A DNA stretch of 8,692 nucleotides from Thermoplasmata archaeon (GTDB taxonomy: Archaea > Thermoplasmatota > Thermoplasmata > Thermoplasmatales > Thermoplasmataceae). The stretch lies in NCBI GenBank assembly GCA_021806355.1, contig JAJZXT010000012.1, positions 1-8,692 of the forward strand, written 5' to 3'. Position numbers and translations under genes: made by a program. Position 1 is the stretch's first letter. Every line of letters begins with the position of its first letter. The notes under the pieces are model-generated. The model saw only the letters and a list, made by a program, of their open reading frames with translations, made no database searches and was not told the origin of the DNA. Of the stretch, positions 1-6,928 are shown piece after piece.

Positions 1-291
1 GTTACTATTTCTCGCAGGATATTGATCTGTCCGCTGGCAGACAGAAGTGAAAGAGGTCGGATCGCATATTGCTTCATGCGTGCCTGCATCCGTAAAGTCA
101 GATGGCTTAGCATGAAGGACAAAGTACTTTCGGACCGAAGGGAATTCAAGCCCATGGAGATTCCGCCAGCAACCTTTGAAGTGGGAAGCTCCCTGCGAAA
201 GCTGGGAGAGGAGGTCACCCTTACACAGCATAATCCTTATACTTTTTATTCTTGTGTCTTCGCCAAAATATTATTACTCCCGCGATGCTGA
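1..291 (+). pseudogene. Probable decayed 3' end of an IS200/IS605-type tnpB (partial at left edge)
   Basis: One frame is open from base 1 to a stop at 289-291. Its translated middle part (about residues 40-75 of the visible frame) contains a stretch reading SDRREFKPMEIPP followed by VGSSLRKLGEEV. This resembles the variable C-terminal tails of archaeal TnpB proteins, whose last codons overlap the omegaRNA and transposon right end. The identification rests mainly on the hairpin at 189-208 typical of such ends. The zinc-ribbon CxxC pairs and the DRDxNA-type catalytic motif expected just upstream are not recognisable (the frame reads ICPLADRSERGRIAYC), so the gene is either degenerate or very divergent. 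The last 70 bases of the frame run antisense into the propeller gene's C-terminus and are probably not meaningful. Alternatively this is non-coding sequence that is open by chance. Confidence 0.38.
127..218 (+). ncRNA. Candidate TnpB omegaRNA scaffold / transposon right end
   Basis: Several stems can be drawn in order: 127-132 with 136-141 (loop GAC), 141-145 with 160-164, and a strong terminal hairpin. In the terminal hairpin, CTCCC (189-193) pairs with GGGAG (204-208), then a T-T mismatch, then GC pairs with GC around a GAAA tetraloop (197-200). After it comes GAGGAGGTCAC ending at 218. A GC-rich GAAA-capped hairpin followed by GGAGGTCAC-like sequence is the pattern I associate with the right ends of archaeal IS200/IS605 tnpB elements, where the scaffold ends and the guide begins. 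If so, the guide would start near 219 and read the 3' end of the propeller gene. The exact boundary is inferred; no left end is in the window. Confidence 0.4.
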
Positions 292-1720
292 TGACAGCAA
301 TGATGATTAGGAATATTTTGCTAACTTGATAAGGGATACTTGTGTTTTTTATTGATAATGAGAAAATATGGATATAACCACCTTGATAAGTTCCTTCTAT
401 AACAAGTTCTTTTTCACCTTGAGGATTATATAAAAATGTAAACGGTAAAGTGAATCCATTATCTGGGAAATGGTAAGTTGTTGCAGAGCTTGAGGATAAA
501 TTAATCGCAATAAAACCGCCATTGTTGTTATATATAATTAATGAATTGTTAGAAAAATCAAGATTCATATTTAGGTATCCAAAGAATGCCTGAGTCCCTA
601 TACCGATCTCAATAGTTGTTAGGATTCTTTGTGAAGTGACGCTTATGATTGTTACGTTGACTTCGTTGAAACCTGGTGATCGAAATCCGAGTAAGTATAT
701 TGAATTTGATTCTTCATCATACACTATCGCAGTTGAGGAATTGTAGGCATCAAATGGCAACTTGATATCCTTCACGATTGAATTATCTGTTGTGTTGATT
801 ATTGAAATTGTTCCTGAATTCTGGTTATTGAGATAAATATCATTGTTCAGGAGAATCATCTGTTTTGGGTCTGAACCGGTTTGTATGGATGTTGATACTT
901 TATTGGTTTGAGGATTGATAACTGATATATTGTTTGATCCACCGTTTGTTACATATATCATTCCGTTGGCGGGAACATATATTACATTGTTAGGATCTGA
1001 TCCAACGCTTATTGATGTGATTACTTTCATTGAGAATGGATCTATTACCGATATGTTGTTTGAATTACTGTTGACAACGTATAGATAACCGTTATTTTGG
1101 TCTACGGTAATGTTGATTGGATGGTTACCAACAGGTATAGTGTCTGTGACTAAGCATGTTGTTGAATTGAATACGGATAAATTTGAATAGTGGGAGGATG
1201 CCATATATACGTTTCCTGTTGTCTGGTCGAATGCGGCGGAGACATCAGGACCGGGTGGAGACAAATTACCTTTAGCATTGAATGGAATGAACTTGAGGAA
1301 AATACCTTGAGGAGAGATGACTGAAATTGAATCGCCTCTAACAGCGAAAGGAAAGTTAGGAAGATGATCATATATATACGAAAAAACAAGCATATTATGA
1401 TTCTCTGGATCATATATTGATGCATATGGCGCAATGCATTCAACACCCTCTTTACCCGGAATATTACTGGAATCCGCACAGTGCAGGCTTATTGATGTAT
1501 GTGTGGTTCCACTGAATAGTGAATAAGAAGATGTGTTTGCATTTGAATTACTCTGGAAACTGGACGGTTGAAATGATTGATTTGTCGTGATGTCATTGTT
1601 ATTAGTGTAATTTATGGTTGTAAAGAAGAAAACGATAATCATCAGCAATGCTAGTGCAATGGCAGCTATTTTCATGCTTCTTTTTGAGATATTGTCCCTT
1701 TTCATCTTTTCTTTACTCAT
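221..1720 (-). CDS. Membrane-anchored YVTN beta-propeller surface protein
   Basis: This 499-residue protein is predicted to sit on the cell surface. A basic N-terminus (residues 1-17) precedes a hydrophobic segment (about 18-37) that acts as signal peptide or anchor. A second hydrophobic segment (about 469-486) is followed by RRHKNKK, giving a C-terminal anchor with a cytoplasmic tail. The ectodomain carries YVTN-type propeller repeats: tyrosines at 172, 214 and 256 are spaced exactly 42 residues apart in NVYM, YLYVVN and MIYVTN contexts, and a weaker copy has Tyr296. Each is followed by an N-x-S-V-I/F strand and a T-x-x-x-G-x-x-P turn. Many N-x-S/T sequons suggest glycosylation. Such propellers usually mediate protein binding; no catalytic residues are visible. 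It lies downstream of, and in line with, the Hint-domain gene (125-base gap). ATG at 1720 has AAGGT six bases upstream; Met16 directly before the hydrophobic segment is an alternative start. The function is otherwise unknown. Confidence 0.85.
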   Translation of the reverse strand: MSKEKMKRDNISKRSMKIAAIALALLMIIVFFFTTINYTNNNDITTNQSFQPSSFQSNSNANTSSYSLFSGTTHTSISLHCADSSNIPGKEGVECIAPYASIYDPENHNMLVFSYIYDHLPNFPFAVRGDSISVISPQGIFLKFIPFNAKGNLSPPGPDVSAAFDQTTGNVYMASSHYSNLSVFNSTTCLVTDTIPVGNHPINITVDQNNGYLYVVNSNSNNISVIDPFSMKVITSISVGSDPNNVIYVPANGMIYVTNGGSNNISVINPQTNKVSTSIQTGSDPKQMILLNNDIYLNNQNSGTISIINTTDNSIVKDIKLPFDAYNSSTAIVYDEESNSIYLLGFRSPGFNEVNVTIISVTSQRILTTIEIGIGTQAFFGYLNMNLDFSNNSLIIYNNNGGFIAINLSSSSATTYHFPDNGFTLPFTFLYNPQGEKELVIEGTYQGGYIHIFSLSIKNTSIPYQVSKIFLIIIAVISIAGVIIFWRRHKNKKYKDYAV

Positions 1721-1726
1721 TATGAT

Positions 1727-1794
1727 ACCTTAGATTGTTTTGTTTTTGCTTTCCGCGTGTTCAAATTATCTGGAAATAATAATAGTTGTTTAAA
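1727..1794 (-). promoter_or_regulatory. Candidate promoter and ribosome binding site of the propeller gene
   Basis: Read on the minus strand, the 125-base gap holds TTTAAA at 1789-1794, a TATA-like box that would place the transcript start near 1765 and leave a leader of about 45 bases. AAGGT at 1727-1731 lies six bases before the ATG and can pair with the conserved 3' end of archaeal 16S rRNA. The box is weak, and no other TATA-like sequence sits in the leaderless position. The gene could instead be read through from the upstream surface-protein gene. Confidence 0.3.
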
Positions 1795-1845
1795 GATTTT
1801 TGTTGTGTGTTGTGTTATGTTTCCTTAATGAATGATATGCTTTCA

Positions 1846-3837
1846 TCAATACAGCTTCCTGTCAACCAATATTCCATTGGCAATGTAATCTGATCTCCTG
1901 TGTCCTTGTGCCCAGAATTCTTTTGATCCTACTACTTCATACACGGTAAAGTGCCCAATGACTATGGTAATGTTTGTTACCTTTACCCATGTGTTGTTCT
2001 GGGGGTTGTAGAGACTCATTCCTTTTGTTATCTGTCCTAGGAATATCCATTCATTTCTTCCATGTATCGTCTTCACATATACCGGTTGCACATTTGGCCC
2101 TGACAGTGAGATGAAATTGTCTATTTTTATTACAGATGTTACATTCCTCGTGATAATGATTTGTTTTACCTTGTCCTTGAAGAGTTTATGTGTATGTGTG
2201 TTGTATGATAGTATCTTTTCCCCTTTGTACAGATTCTGAACCTGTGTGGTTAATCCGTTTGCTAGTGTGATGTTTGTTCCGTATAATACGCAACCACCTC
2301 CACCACCTCCACCGCCACCGCCGGATGAGGATGATGTATTATATGAGAATGTCATCGTGAATGAAGTTCCCGACCCAACATCCGCAGATTGAACCGTATA
2401 TGAATAACTTCCGGCAGATATACTAACATTTACCCAAGAATTAAAAGGTACGAGCATATTGAATTGTCCATTTGAATTTGTGGATGTGGATTGACTCGTA
2501 GAATTTATCAGAACTTCTACACCTGCGCTTTGAACCGGATTACCGTTGGCATAAACGGTTCCTTGCAGATTAACTTCGTTTAGGTTAAAATGCGAGCCGC
2601 CATTTGGGATCATAACACTATTTCCACTGTTAGCCACTGATGTGTCACCGCTTGGTATGTTACAACAAGAATACCCCCATGATGGGTTTGAGCCTCCAGC
2701 CAGTTTGTATGTAGCACCGGGTTGTGCGAAAAAGTGCCAAATGCCAGAATTATTTGTCTTCAACTGGAATCCAGTGCTAACCCCATTGTATGTTTGTATA
2801 AGGCAAACATTCTGGTTTTGATATTGATTTCCGTCATTGTAGACATACCCGCAGATTGAAACTGCAGGTTTTAGATATATAGTTTGGGATGAACTTGCAC
2901 CGATTTTACAGCATTGGCCACCACCCGTGGTGATTAATGATTTTGCTCCAAAGGTGATGAATGCATTACTACTGCTTGCATATGAAACTAAAGGTATCTG
3001 AATATATGCCTGCGTTACTGAAACATAATTGTTTTGCCCAACATTACCATTAATTGTGCCATTTATGATTTGCAAATTCTGGTAGATAGTTCCGGAAGTG
3101 CTTATTGTACATTGTTGACTTGCGTGCTGAGCTGGACCAAAATCTTTAGCTAACTCAGATGCGAGTTCTCCTGTAGAGTATATTTGCCCTATAACTGGCA
3201 CTAATGAAAGACCATAGTATGCAACTTGAGAGGCGGCCTGTGTATCGGGCGAAATGCAATTTGCGTTGTTTGAAAGATTTACTCCGTTATTGAAATGACT
3301 TTCATAACTGGAACTCAGGTAACTAACATTGGATGATAACCCAGATGTGGTTACATAATCACGCATATTTGAAACCAGTTTATAGTCTGCAGGGTCTCGG
3401 CAATAGAGATACCTATCAGAACCAATGTTTACAATGTTCAGGTGAATGCCAATAATTGGGCATTCGAGATGAAGAGACGAAGAATCAAGGAAATAATTTT
3501 GGTAACTGCTTGTCAGAGTATTAAATGCTTTGGAAGGGTTCGTTGGTGATAGAATTGTCTGCATAGAACTACTGACGACCTGATTAGAATTTTCCCCATA
3601 TTGGCACGATTCTGGGGAAACACTACTATACATGCTGGAAAGATTGTCAAGAAAAACATTTTGTTGCTGTGCCATATATACTACACCATTTCCATCATAT
3701 CCATTCCACCCTTTATATACCGCATTAAGCTGGGGTATTGCACTCTGGGCGCCGGAATTACCAGAAAGAGCAGGTATAACAACACCCAGCATTGCGCAAG
3801 CTAGGAGAATTCCTATTATTTTCTTTTTCGGAATCAT
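1846..3837 (-). CDS. Secreted protein with Ig-like modules, Gly10 linker and C-terminal Hint domain
   Basis: The product is 663 residues from the ATG at 3837. Residues 1 to about 32 form a signal peptide (IPKKK, then a hydrophobic core, then SGAQS-A). Residues about 33-325 are an unrecognised Ser/Asn/Tyr-rich ectodomain with several cysteines. Two beta-sandwich modules resembling carboxypeptidase-regulatory/Ig-like domains follow at about 326-410 (starting VSICGYVYNDG) and 422-500 (VNLQGTVYANG). Then come Ser4, Gly10 (506-515), and Cys516 opening a Hint domain to the C-terminus. There is no C-terminal transmembrane segment. The frame is also open to an ATG at 3882, but that extension contains the TATA box, so the shorter start is preferred; the signal peptide then begins at residue 1. 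Hint domains catalyse an N-to-S acyl shift at their first Cys; here key residues differ (see the Hint entry). Surface location is inferred; substrate and partners are unknown. Confidence 0.85.
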   Translation of the reverse strand: MIPKKKIIGILLACAMLGVVIPALSGNSGAQSAIPQLNAVYKGWNGYDGNGVVYMAQQQNVFLDNLSSMYSSVSPESCQYGENSNQVVSSSMQTILSPTNPSKAFNTLTSSYQNYFLDSSSLHLECPIIGIHLNIVNIGSDRYLYCRDPADYKLVSNMRDYVTTSGLSSNVSYLSSSYESHFNNGVNLSNNANCISPDTQAASQVAYYGLSLVPVIGQIYSTGELASELAKDFGPAQHASQQCTISTSGTIYQNLQIINGTINGNVGQNNYVSVTQAYIQIPLVSYASSSNAFITFGAKSLITTGGGQCCKIGASSSQTIYLKPAVSICGYVYNDGNQYQNQNVCLIQTYNGVSTGFQLKTNNSGIWHFFAQPGATYKLAGGSNPSWGYSCCNIPSGDTSVANSGNSVMIPNGGSHFNLNEVNLQGTVYANGNPVQSAGVEVLINSTSQSTSTNSNGQFNMLVPFNSWVNVSISAGSYSYTVQSADVGSGTSFTMTFSYNTSSSSGGGGGGGGGGCVLYGTNITLANGLTTQVQNLYKGEKILSYNTHTHKLFKDKVKQIIITRNVTSVIKIDNFISLSGPNVQPVYVKTIHGRNEWIFLGQITKGMSLYNPQNNTWVKVTNITIVIGHFTVYEVVGSKEFWAQGHRRSDYIANGILVDRKLY
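1849..2292 (-). other. Hint (hedgehog/intein) domain, residues 516-663 of the secreted protein
   Basis: The domain starts with Cys516 directly after ten glycines, in CVLYGTNITLANG, matching intein block A (C-x-x-x-G-T-x-I-x-x-x-x-G). NLYKGEKILSYN is the usual basic/GD-like turn that follows. FISLSGPNVQPVYV corresponds to block B (T-x-x-H-P-x-Y-V), with Gln584 where the catalytic His normally lies. FTVYEVVG and DYIANGILVDRK correspond to blocks F and G (V-Y-x-L-x-V ... F-x-A-N-G-x-L-V-H-N), with Asp659-Arg660 in place of His-Asn. At about 148 residues it is a minimal Hint module without a homing endonuclease, and only three residues follow Arg660, so there is no C-extein. Fold assignment is confident from the blocks; chemistry is uncertain. 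Confidence 0.8.
2293..2322 (-). repeat. Ten-glycine coding tract before the Hint cysteine
   Basis: Ten consecutive Gly codons use a mixture of GGT, GGA and GGC, with GGTGGAGGT repeated in part. The mixed codons suggest selection at the protein level for a flexible linker rather than pure slippage, although the trinucleotide pattern could still vary in length between strains. It places Gly at the -1 position of the Hint Cys, as in hedgehog proteins. Confidence 0.9.
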
Positions 3838-3861
3838 AGGAACCTGAATTCCCCCTCCCCC

Positions 3862-3869
3862 TTTATAAA
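3862..3869 (-). promoter_or_regulatory. TATA box giving a leaderless start for the Hint-domain gene
   Basis: TTTATAAA on the minus strand occupies -32 to -25 relative to the A of the ATG at 3837, which is the standard archaeal spacing when transcription begins at the start codon itself. It lies inside the longer open frame beginning at 3882, which argues against that longer start. The G-rich tract between the box and the ATG contains GGAGG, but 16 bases away, too far for a usual ribosome binding site. Confidence 0.6.
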
Positions 3870-4122
3870 TTTTACGTGACATATACTATCATTCATGGTT
3901 TTATGCATATTTTGCGCATAATTTGATATTGCTAAATTCATTAAATTATCACCTGCCATTGACAGCACCCCAATCCAGTTCATAACCAAAACATTACCCA
4001 GACTTCCCGCAAATGCCAGCTTTTTCCACGGATTCACACATTAGACTGGAAGAGGCAATTTACTCACAAAGGTTAAAAACTTATGCAAAACCTATTCAAA
4101 ATTTTTTCAATGTAAAAAAATG

Positions 4123-4141
4123 CTATACGAAATTCGTATAG
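4123..4141. promoter_or_regulatory. Perfect 19-base inverted repeat, candidate operator upstream of ppdK
   Basis: CTATACGAA and TTCGTATAG are exact reverse complements separated by a single A. The nine-base arms and odd centre suit a dimeric winged-helix/HTH regulator. The site ends 72 bases before the GTG start of the dikinase and about 42 bases upstream of its TATA-like box, a position more suited to an activator or upstream repressor. The one-base loop makes an RNA hairpin terminator unlikely, and there is no following T tract on the plus strand. Confidence 0.55.
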
Positions 4142-4182
4142 TGATTCTTGCAGAGTACTTGGATTTGAATAAGAAATAGTAA

Positions 4183-4198
4183 AAATTTAATTATATAT
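4183..4198 (+). promoter_or_regulatory. TATA-like promoter region of ppdK
   Basis: AAATTTAATTATATAT precedes the GTG by 15 bases. The left half (AAATTTAA, 4183-4190) sits at -31 to -24 relative to the GTG, correct for a leaderless transcript. The right half (TTATATAT, 4191-4198) is a better TATA match but would start transcription inside the gene. No Shine-Dalgarno sequence is visible before the GTG, which fits leaderless expression. Confidence 0.45.
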
Positions 4199-4213
4199 CA
4201 ATATGGATTTCTT

Positions 4214-6892
4214 GTGTCAAACCAAAAGAAGTACGTCTATGATTTTGAGGAAGGCAGCAGGGAAATGGCTAATATTCTGGGAGGCAAGGGAGCAGGCCTT
4301 GCAGAGATGAAGAAGATCGGGTTGAATGTCCCTCCGGGATTTACCATATCTACAGAAGCATGCATATCCTTTCAGAAGAATCAAAGATTTCCAGACGGAA
4401 TGAGCGAACAGTATACAGAAGCCCTGAAAAGGGTTGAAAAGGAAAGTGGGAAAACGTTCGGTGACCCCTCGAATCCTCTTCTTGTTTCAGTGAGATCTGG
4501 TGCACCGATCAGTATGCCTGGAATGATGGATACTATCCTTAACGTAGGATTGAACAGGGGGACTGTAAATGGGTTAAGCATGAAAACGGGAGATAAGAGA
4601 TTCGCTTACGATTCATTCAGGCGACTGAAACAGATGTTTGGAAATGTTGTTCTTGGTATTCCTCACGAGGCATTTGAGGAAGCCATAGAATCCATGAAGA
4701 TTATGAGAGGAAAAAAATCAGATGTCGATCTTGACGAAAAGGATTTAAGTGATCTGATAGAGGATTTTGACGATGTTTATTCCAGGTATGGAAAAAAGTT
4801 TCCGGAAGAAGTCAGTGAACAATTGAATATGTCAATAAAGGCAGTGTTTCTCTCATGGAATTCAGAGAGGGCTAAGGCTTACAGGGAGATAAACCATATT
4901 GACAATTCCCTCGGAACGGCTGTGAATATTGTATCGATGGTTTTTGGAAACATGGGCAGCGATTCTGCAACTGGCGTTGCTTTCACAAGGGATCCAAACA
5001 CGGGGGAACCCATAATATTCGGTGAATACCTTGAAAATGCACAGGGCGAGGATGTAGTTGCAGGAATACGGACACCAAAGAAAATTTCAGAGCTTGAGAA
5101 ATTCATGCCAAAAGCTTACAAGGACCTGATTTCCTCTGCAAAAAAACTTGAGCTGCATTACAAGGATATGCAGGACATTGAATTTACAATTGAAAAAGGG
5201 AAATTCTATCTCCTGCAGACAAGGAGCGCAAAGAGAAGTTCAAAGTGCGCCGTAAGAGTTGCAACAGATCTTGTGAATGAAGGCGTCATTACCAAAAAAG
5301 AGGCGGTAATGAGGATAACTCCTGTTACACTCGATACCCTGTTCCACTACCAGGTCAAGAAGACTGGAAAAGAAAAAGTATTGGGTACGGGACTAGCTGC
5401 ATCACCTGGTGCGGCTGTTGGTTCTATAGTCTTTTCTTCTGACAGGGCCGTAGAACTTTCGAAACAGAAGAAGAAGATTGTTCTCGTCAGGCCTGAAACT
5501 ACAGCCGATGATGTACGGGGCATGTCGGTGTCTGAGGGATTCCTGACGCAAAAGGGAGGAATGACCTCACATGCCGCGGTTGTTGCAAGAGCCATGGGAA
5601 AACCTGCAGTCGTTGGAGCTGAAAGTATTTCAGTAAATGTAAGAGATAAAACGCTCACATGCCAGGGGATTGTCCTGAAAGAAGGCGACATAATAACCGT
5701 CGATGGGACAAATGGTGAATTTATCATAGGGGTAACCGATCTTGAAAAACCATCGGTTGGAAATGATACCGATACACTTCTCAAATGGGCAGATGAGTTC
5801 CGAAAACTTGGGATAAGGGCAAATGCCAACACGCCTGAAGAAGCAAGGCTCGCCAGGAATAACGGAGGGGAAGGCATCGGGCTCGCCAGGACAGAAAGAA
5901 TGTTTCTCGGTGAGGGAAGGATCGATATAATGAGGTCAATGATAATGTCAAAGACCAGGGAAGACAGGCAGTTTTACCTGTCCAAGCTCCTGCCGATGCA
6001 GATATCAGATTTTACAGATTTCTTCAGGACTATGGAAAGTTTCCCTGTTATAATCAGGTTGCTTGATCCTCCGCTTCATGAATTCCTGCCGGACAAGGAA
6101 GAAATAATGAATGAGATCTTTTCACTCAAGCTTAAACTCTCTTCGATGAGGGATATGAAGGAGATCGATGATGCCGTGGCAGCCATTAGCGAGAAGAACA
6201 AGCTATACAGCGTGATAAAATCCCTGGAGGAATTTAACCCGATGCTGGGTTTTAGGGGCTGCAGGCTTGGCATAAGCTATCCTGAAATCTATGAGATGCA
6301 GGTCACTGCCATTATCAAAGCTGCAGTGAATGTGTCACACGAAGGAAAGAAGATCTTTCCAGAAATAATGATACCGCTGGTAGGGGAGAGCAGGGAACTC
6401 GAGATATTAAGGGAAAGGCTTGAACAGGTTGTAAGGTTGGTAGAGGGTTACGAACATATTTCGTATAAATTTGGCACCATGATTGAGATACCCAGAGCAT
6501 GCCTAACCGCTGACAAGATTTCAAAGTTCGCAGACTTCTTTTCATTTGGGACAAACGATCTTACCCAGATGACCTTTGGATACTCAAGAGATGATGCAGA
6601 AGGGAAATTCATGTCCAAGTACCTTGACAATAATATCCTCCCCGGCGATCCGTTCAGGACTGTTGATTTTGAAGGCGTAGGACAGCTGATGAAAATGGCG
6701 GTGGAAAAGGGCAGAAAGGGAAAGAAGGGCCTTGAGATTGGAATATGCGGCGAGCAGGGTGGAGATCCCGAGACCATTGATTTCTGCCATCAGATTGGAT
6801 TGGATTACGTTTCAGCTTCTCCATTCAGGATTCCGGTTGCAAGGCTTTCGGCGGCTAGGGCTGCAATAGAACAATCATCATCGAAGGATTGA
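4214..6892 (+). CDS. ppdK: Pyruvate, phosphate dikinase
   Basis: This cytosolic enzyme catalyses ATP + phosphate + pyruvate to AMP + diphosphate + PEP, reversibly, supporting gluconeogenesis or PEP-dependent glycolysis. The 892-residue length is close to the usual size (874 in Clostridium symbiosum). The N-terminal nucleotide-binding domain shows GGKGAGLAEM near residue 23, Arg94 in SVRSGAPISMPGMMD, FTRDPNTGEP at 257-266, and Glu323, Gln335 and Arg337, which match the known ATP-site residues. The central domain carries the phosphorylated His453 in GGMTSHAAVVARAMG. The C-terminal PEP/pyruvate barrel has GEGIGLARTERM near 552, FGTNDLTQ at 778-785 and catalytic Cys845 in GICGEQGGDPE. All key residues are present and the enzyme should be active. 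The start is GTG, giving SNQKKYVYDFEEGS, and the conserved KYVYDFEEGS rules out a much later start. It differs from PEP synthase by the Cys-containing GICGEQGG motif and dikinase-type N-terminus. Confidence 0.97.
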   Translation: MSNQKKYVYDFEEGSREMANILGGKGAGLAEMKKIGLNVPPGFTISTEACISFQKNQRFPDGMSEQYTEALKRVEKESGKTFGDPSNPLLVSVRSGAPISMPGMMDTILNVGLNRGTVNGLSMKTGDKRFAYDSFRRLKQMFGNVVLGIPHEAFEEAIESMKIMRGKKSDVDLDEKDLSDLIEDFDDVYSRYGKKFPEEVSEQLNMSIKAVFLSWNSERAKAYREINHIDNSLGTAVNIVSMVFGNMGSDSATGVAFTRDPNTGEPIIFGEYLENAQGEDVVAGIRTPKKISELEKFMPKAYKDLISSAKKLELHYKDMQDIEFTIEKGKFYLLQTRSAKRSSKCAVRVATDLVNEGVITKKEAVMRITPVTLDTLFHYQVKKTGKEKVLGTGLAASPGAAVGSIVFSSDRAVELSKQKKKIVLVRPETTADDVRGMSVSEGFLTQKGGMTSHAAVVARAMGKPAVVGAESISVNVRDKTLTCQGIVLKEGDIITVDGTNGEFIIGVTDLEKPSVGNDTDTLLKWADEFRKLGIRANANTPEEARLARNNGGEGIGLARTERMFLGEGRIDIMRSMIMSKTREDRQFYLSKLLPMQISDFTDFFRTMESFPVIIRLLDPPLHEFLPDKEEIMNEIFSLKLKLSSMRDMKEIDDAVAAISEKNKLYSVIKSLEEFNPMLGFRGCRLGISYPEIYEMQVTAIIKAAVNVSHEGKKIFPEIMIPLVGESRELEILRERLEQVVRLVEGYEHISYKFGTMIEIPRACLTADKISKFADFFSFGTNDLTQMTFGYSRDDAEGKFMSKYLDNNILPGDPFRTVDFEGVGQLMKMAVEKGRKGKKGLEIGICGEQGGDPETIDFCHQIGLDYVSASPFRIPVARLSAARAAIEQSSSKD

Positions 6893-6928
6893 TTCCTTCC
6901 AACTTTCTTTCCGATTATTGCAAATTTC

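Larger units (their letters stand above)
3838..4213. other. Divergent intergenic region between the Hint gene and ppdK
   Basis: This 376-base region has no convincing gene. It holds the minus-strand TATA box (3862-3869), an AT-rich centre with A and T runs (about 4062-4120), a perfect inverted repeat (4123-4141) and the plus-strand promoter elements of ppdK (about 4183-4198). The stretch 3880-4120 has no further feature I can support. A 67-codon minus-strand frame from a GTG at 4037 crosses the region but is judged spurious. Confidence 0.7.

Noticed and set aside
1150..1479. 109-codon frame in another frame of the propeller gene
   Set aside because: It lies entirely within the propeller coding region, whose 42-residue repeats confirm the main frame. 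No independent start signals are seen.
1846..2292. Self-splicing intein inserted in the surface protein
   Set aside because: No C-extein follows, the terminal His-Asn and the +1 Cys/Ser/Thr are missing, and there is no homing endonuclease. A terminal Hint domain explains the data better.
3834..4037. 67-codon minus-strand frame from GTG 4037 whose TGA overlaps the Hint gene ATG as ATGA
   Set aside because: The overlap looks like translational coupling, but the frame crosses the Hint gene's TATA box, has no promoter or ribosome site of its own and resembles no family I know. Chance is more likely.
4123..4141. Similarity of the palindrome arms to loxP arms (TATACGAA / TTCGTATA)
   Set aside because: The arms are in the opposite order to loxP, the eight-base spacer is missing, and no recombinase is nearby. 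The match is a short coincidence.
5347..5877. 176-codon minus-strand frame inside ppdK
   Set aside because: It is antisense to strongly conserved dikinase sequence (including the phospho-His region) and looks like no known protein. It is a shadow of the real gene.
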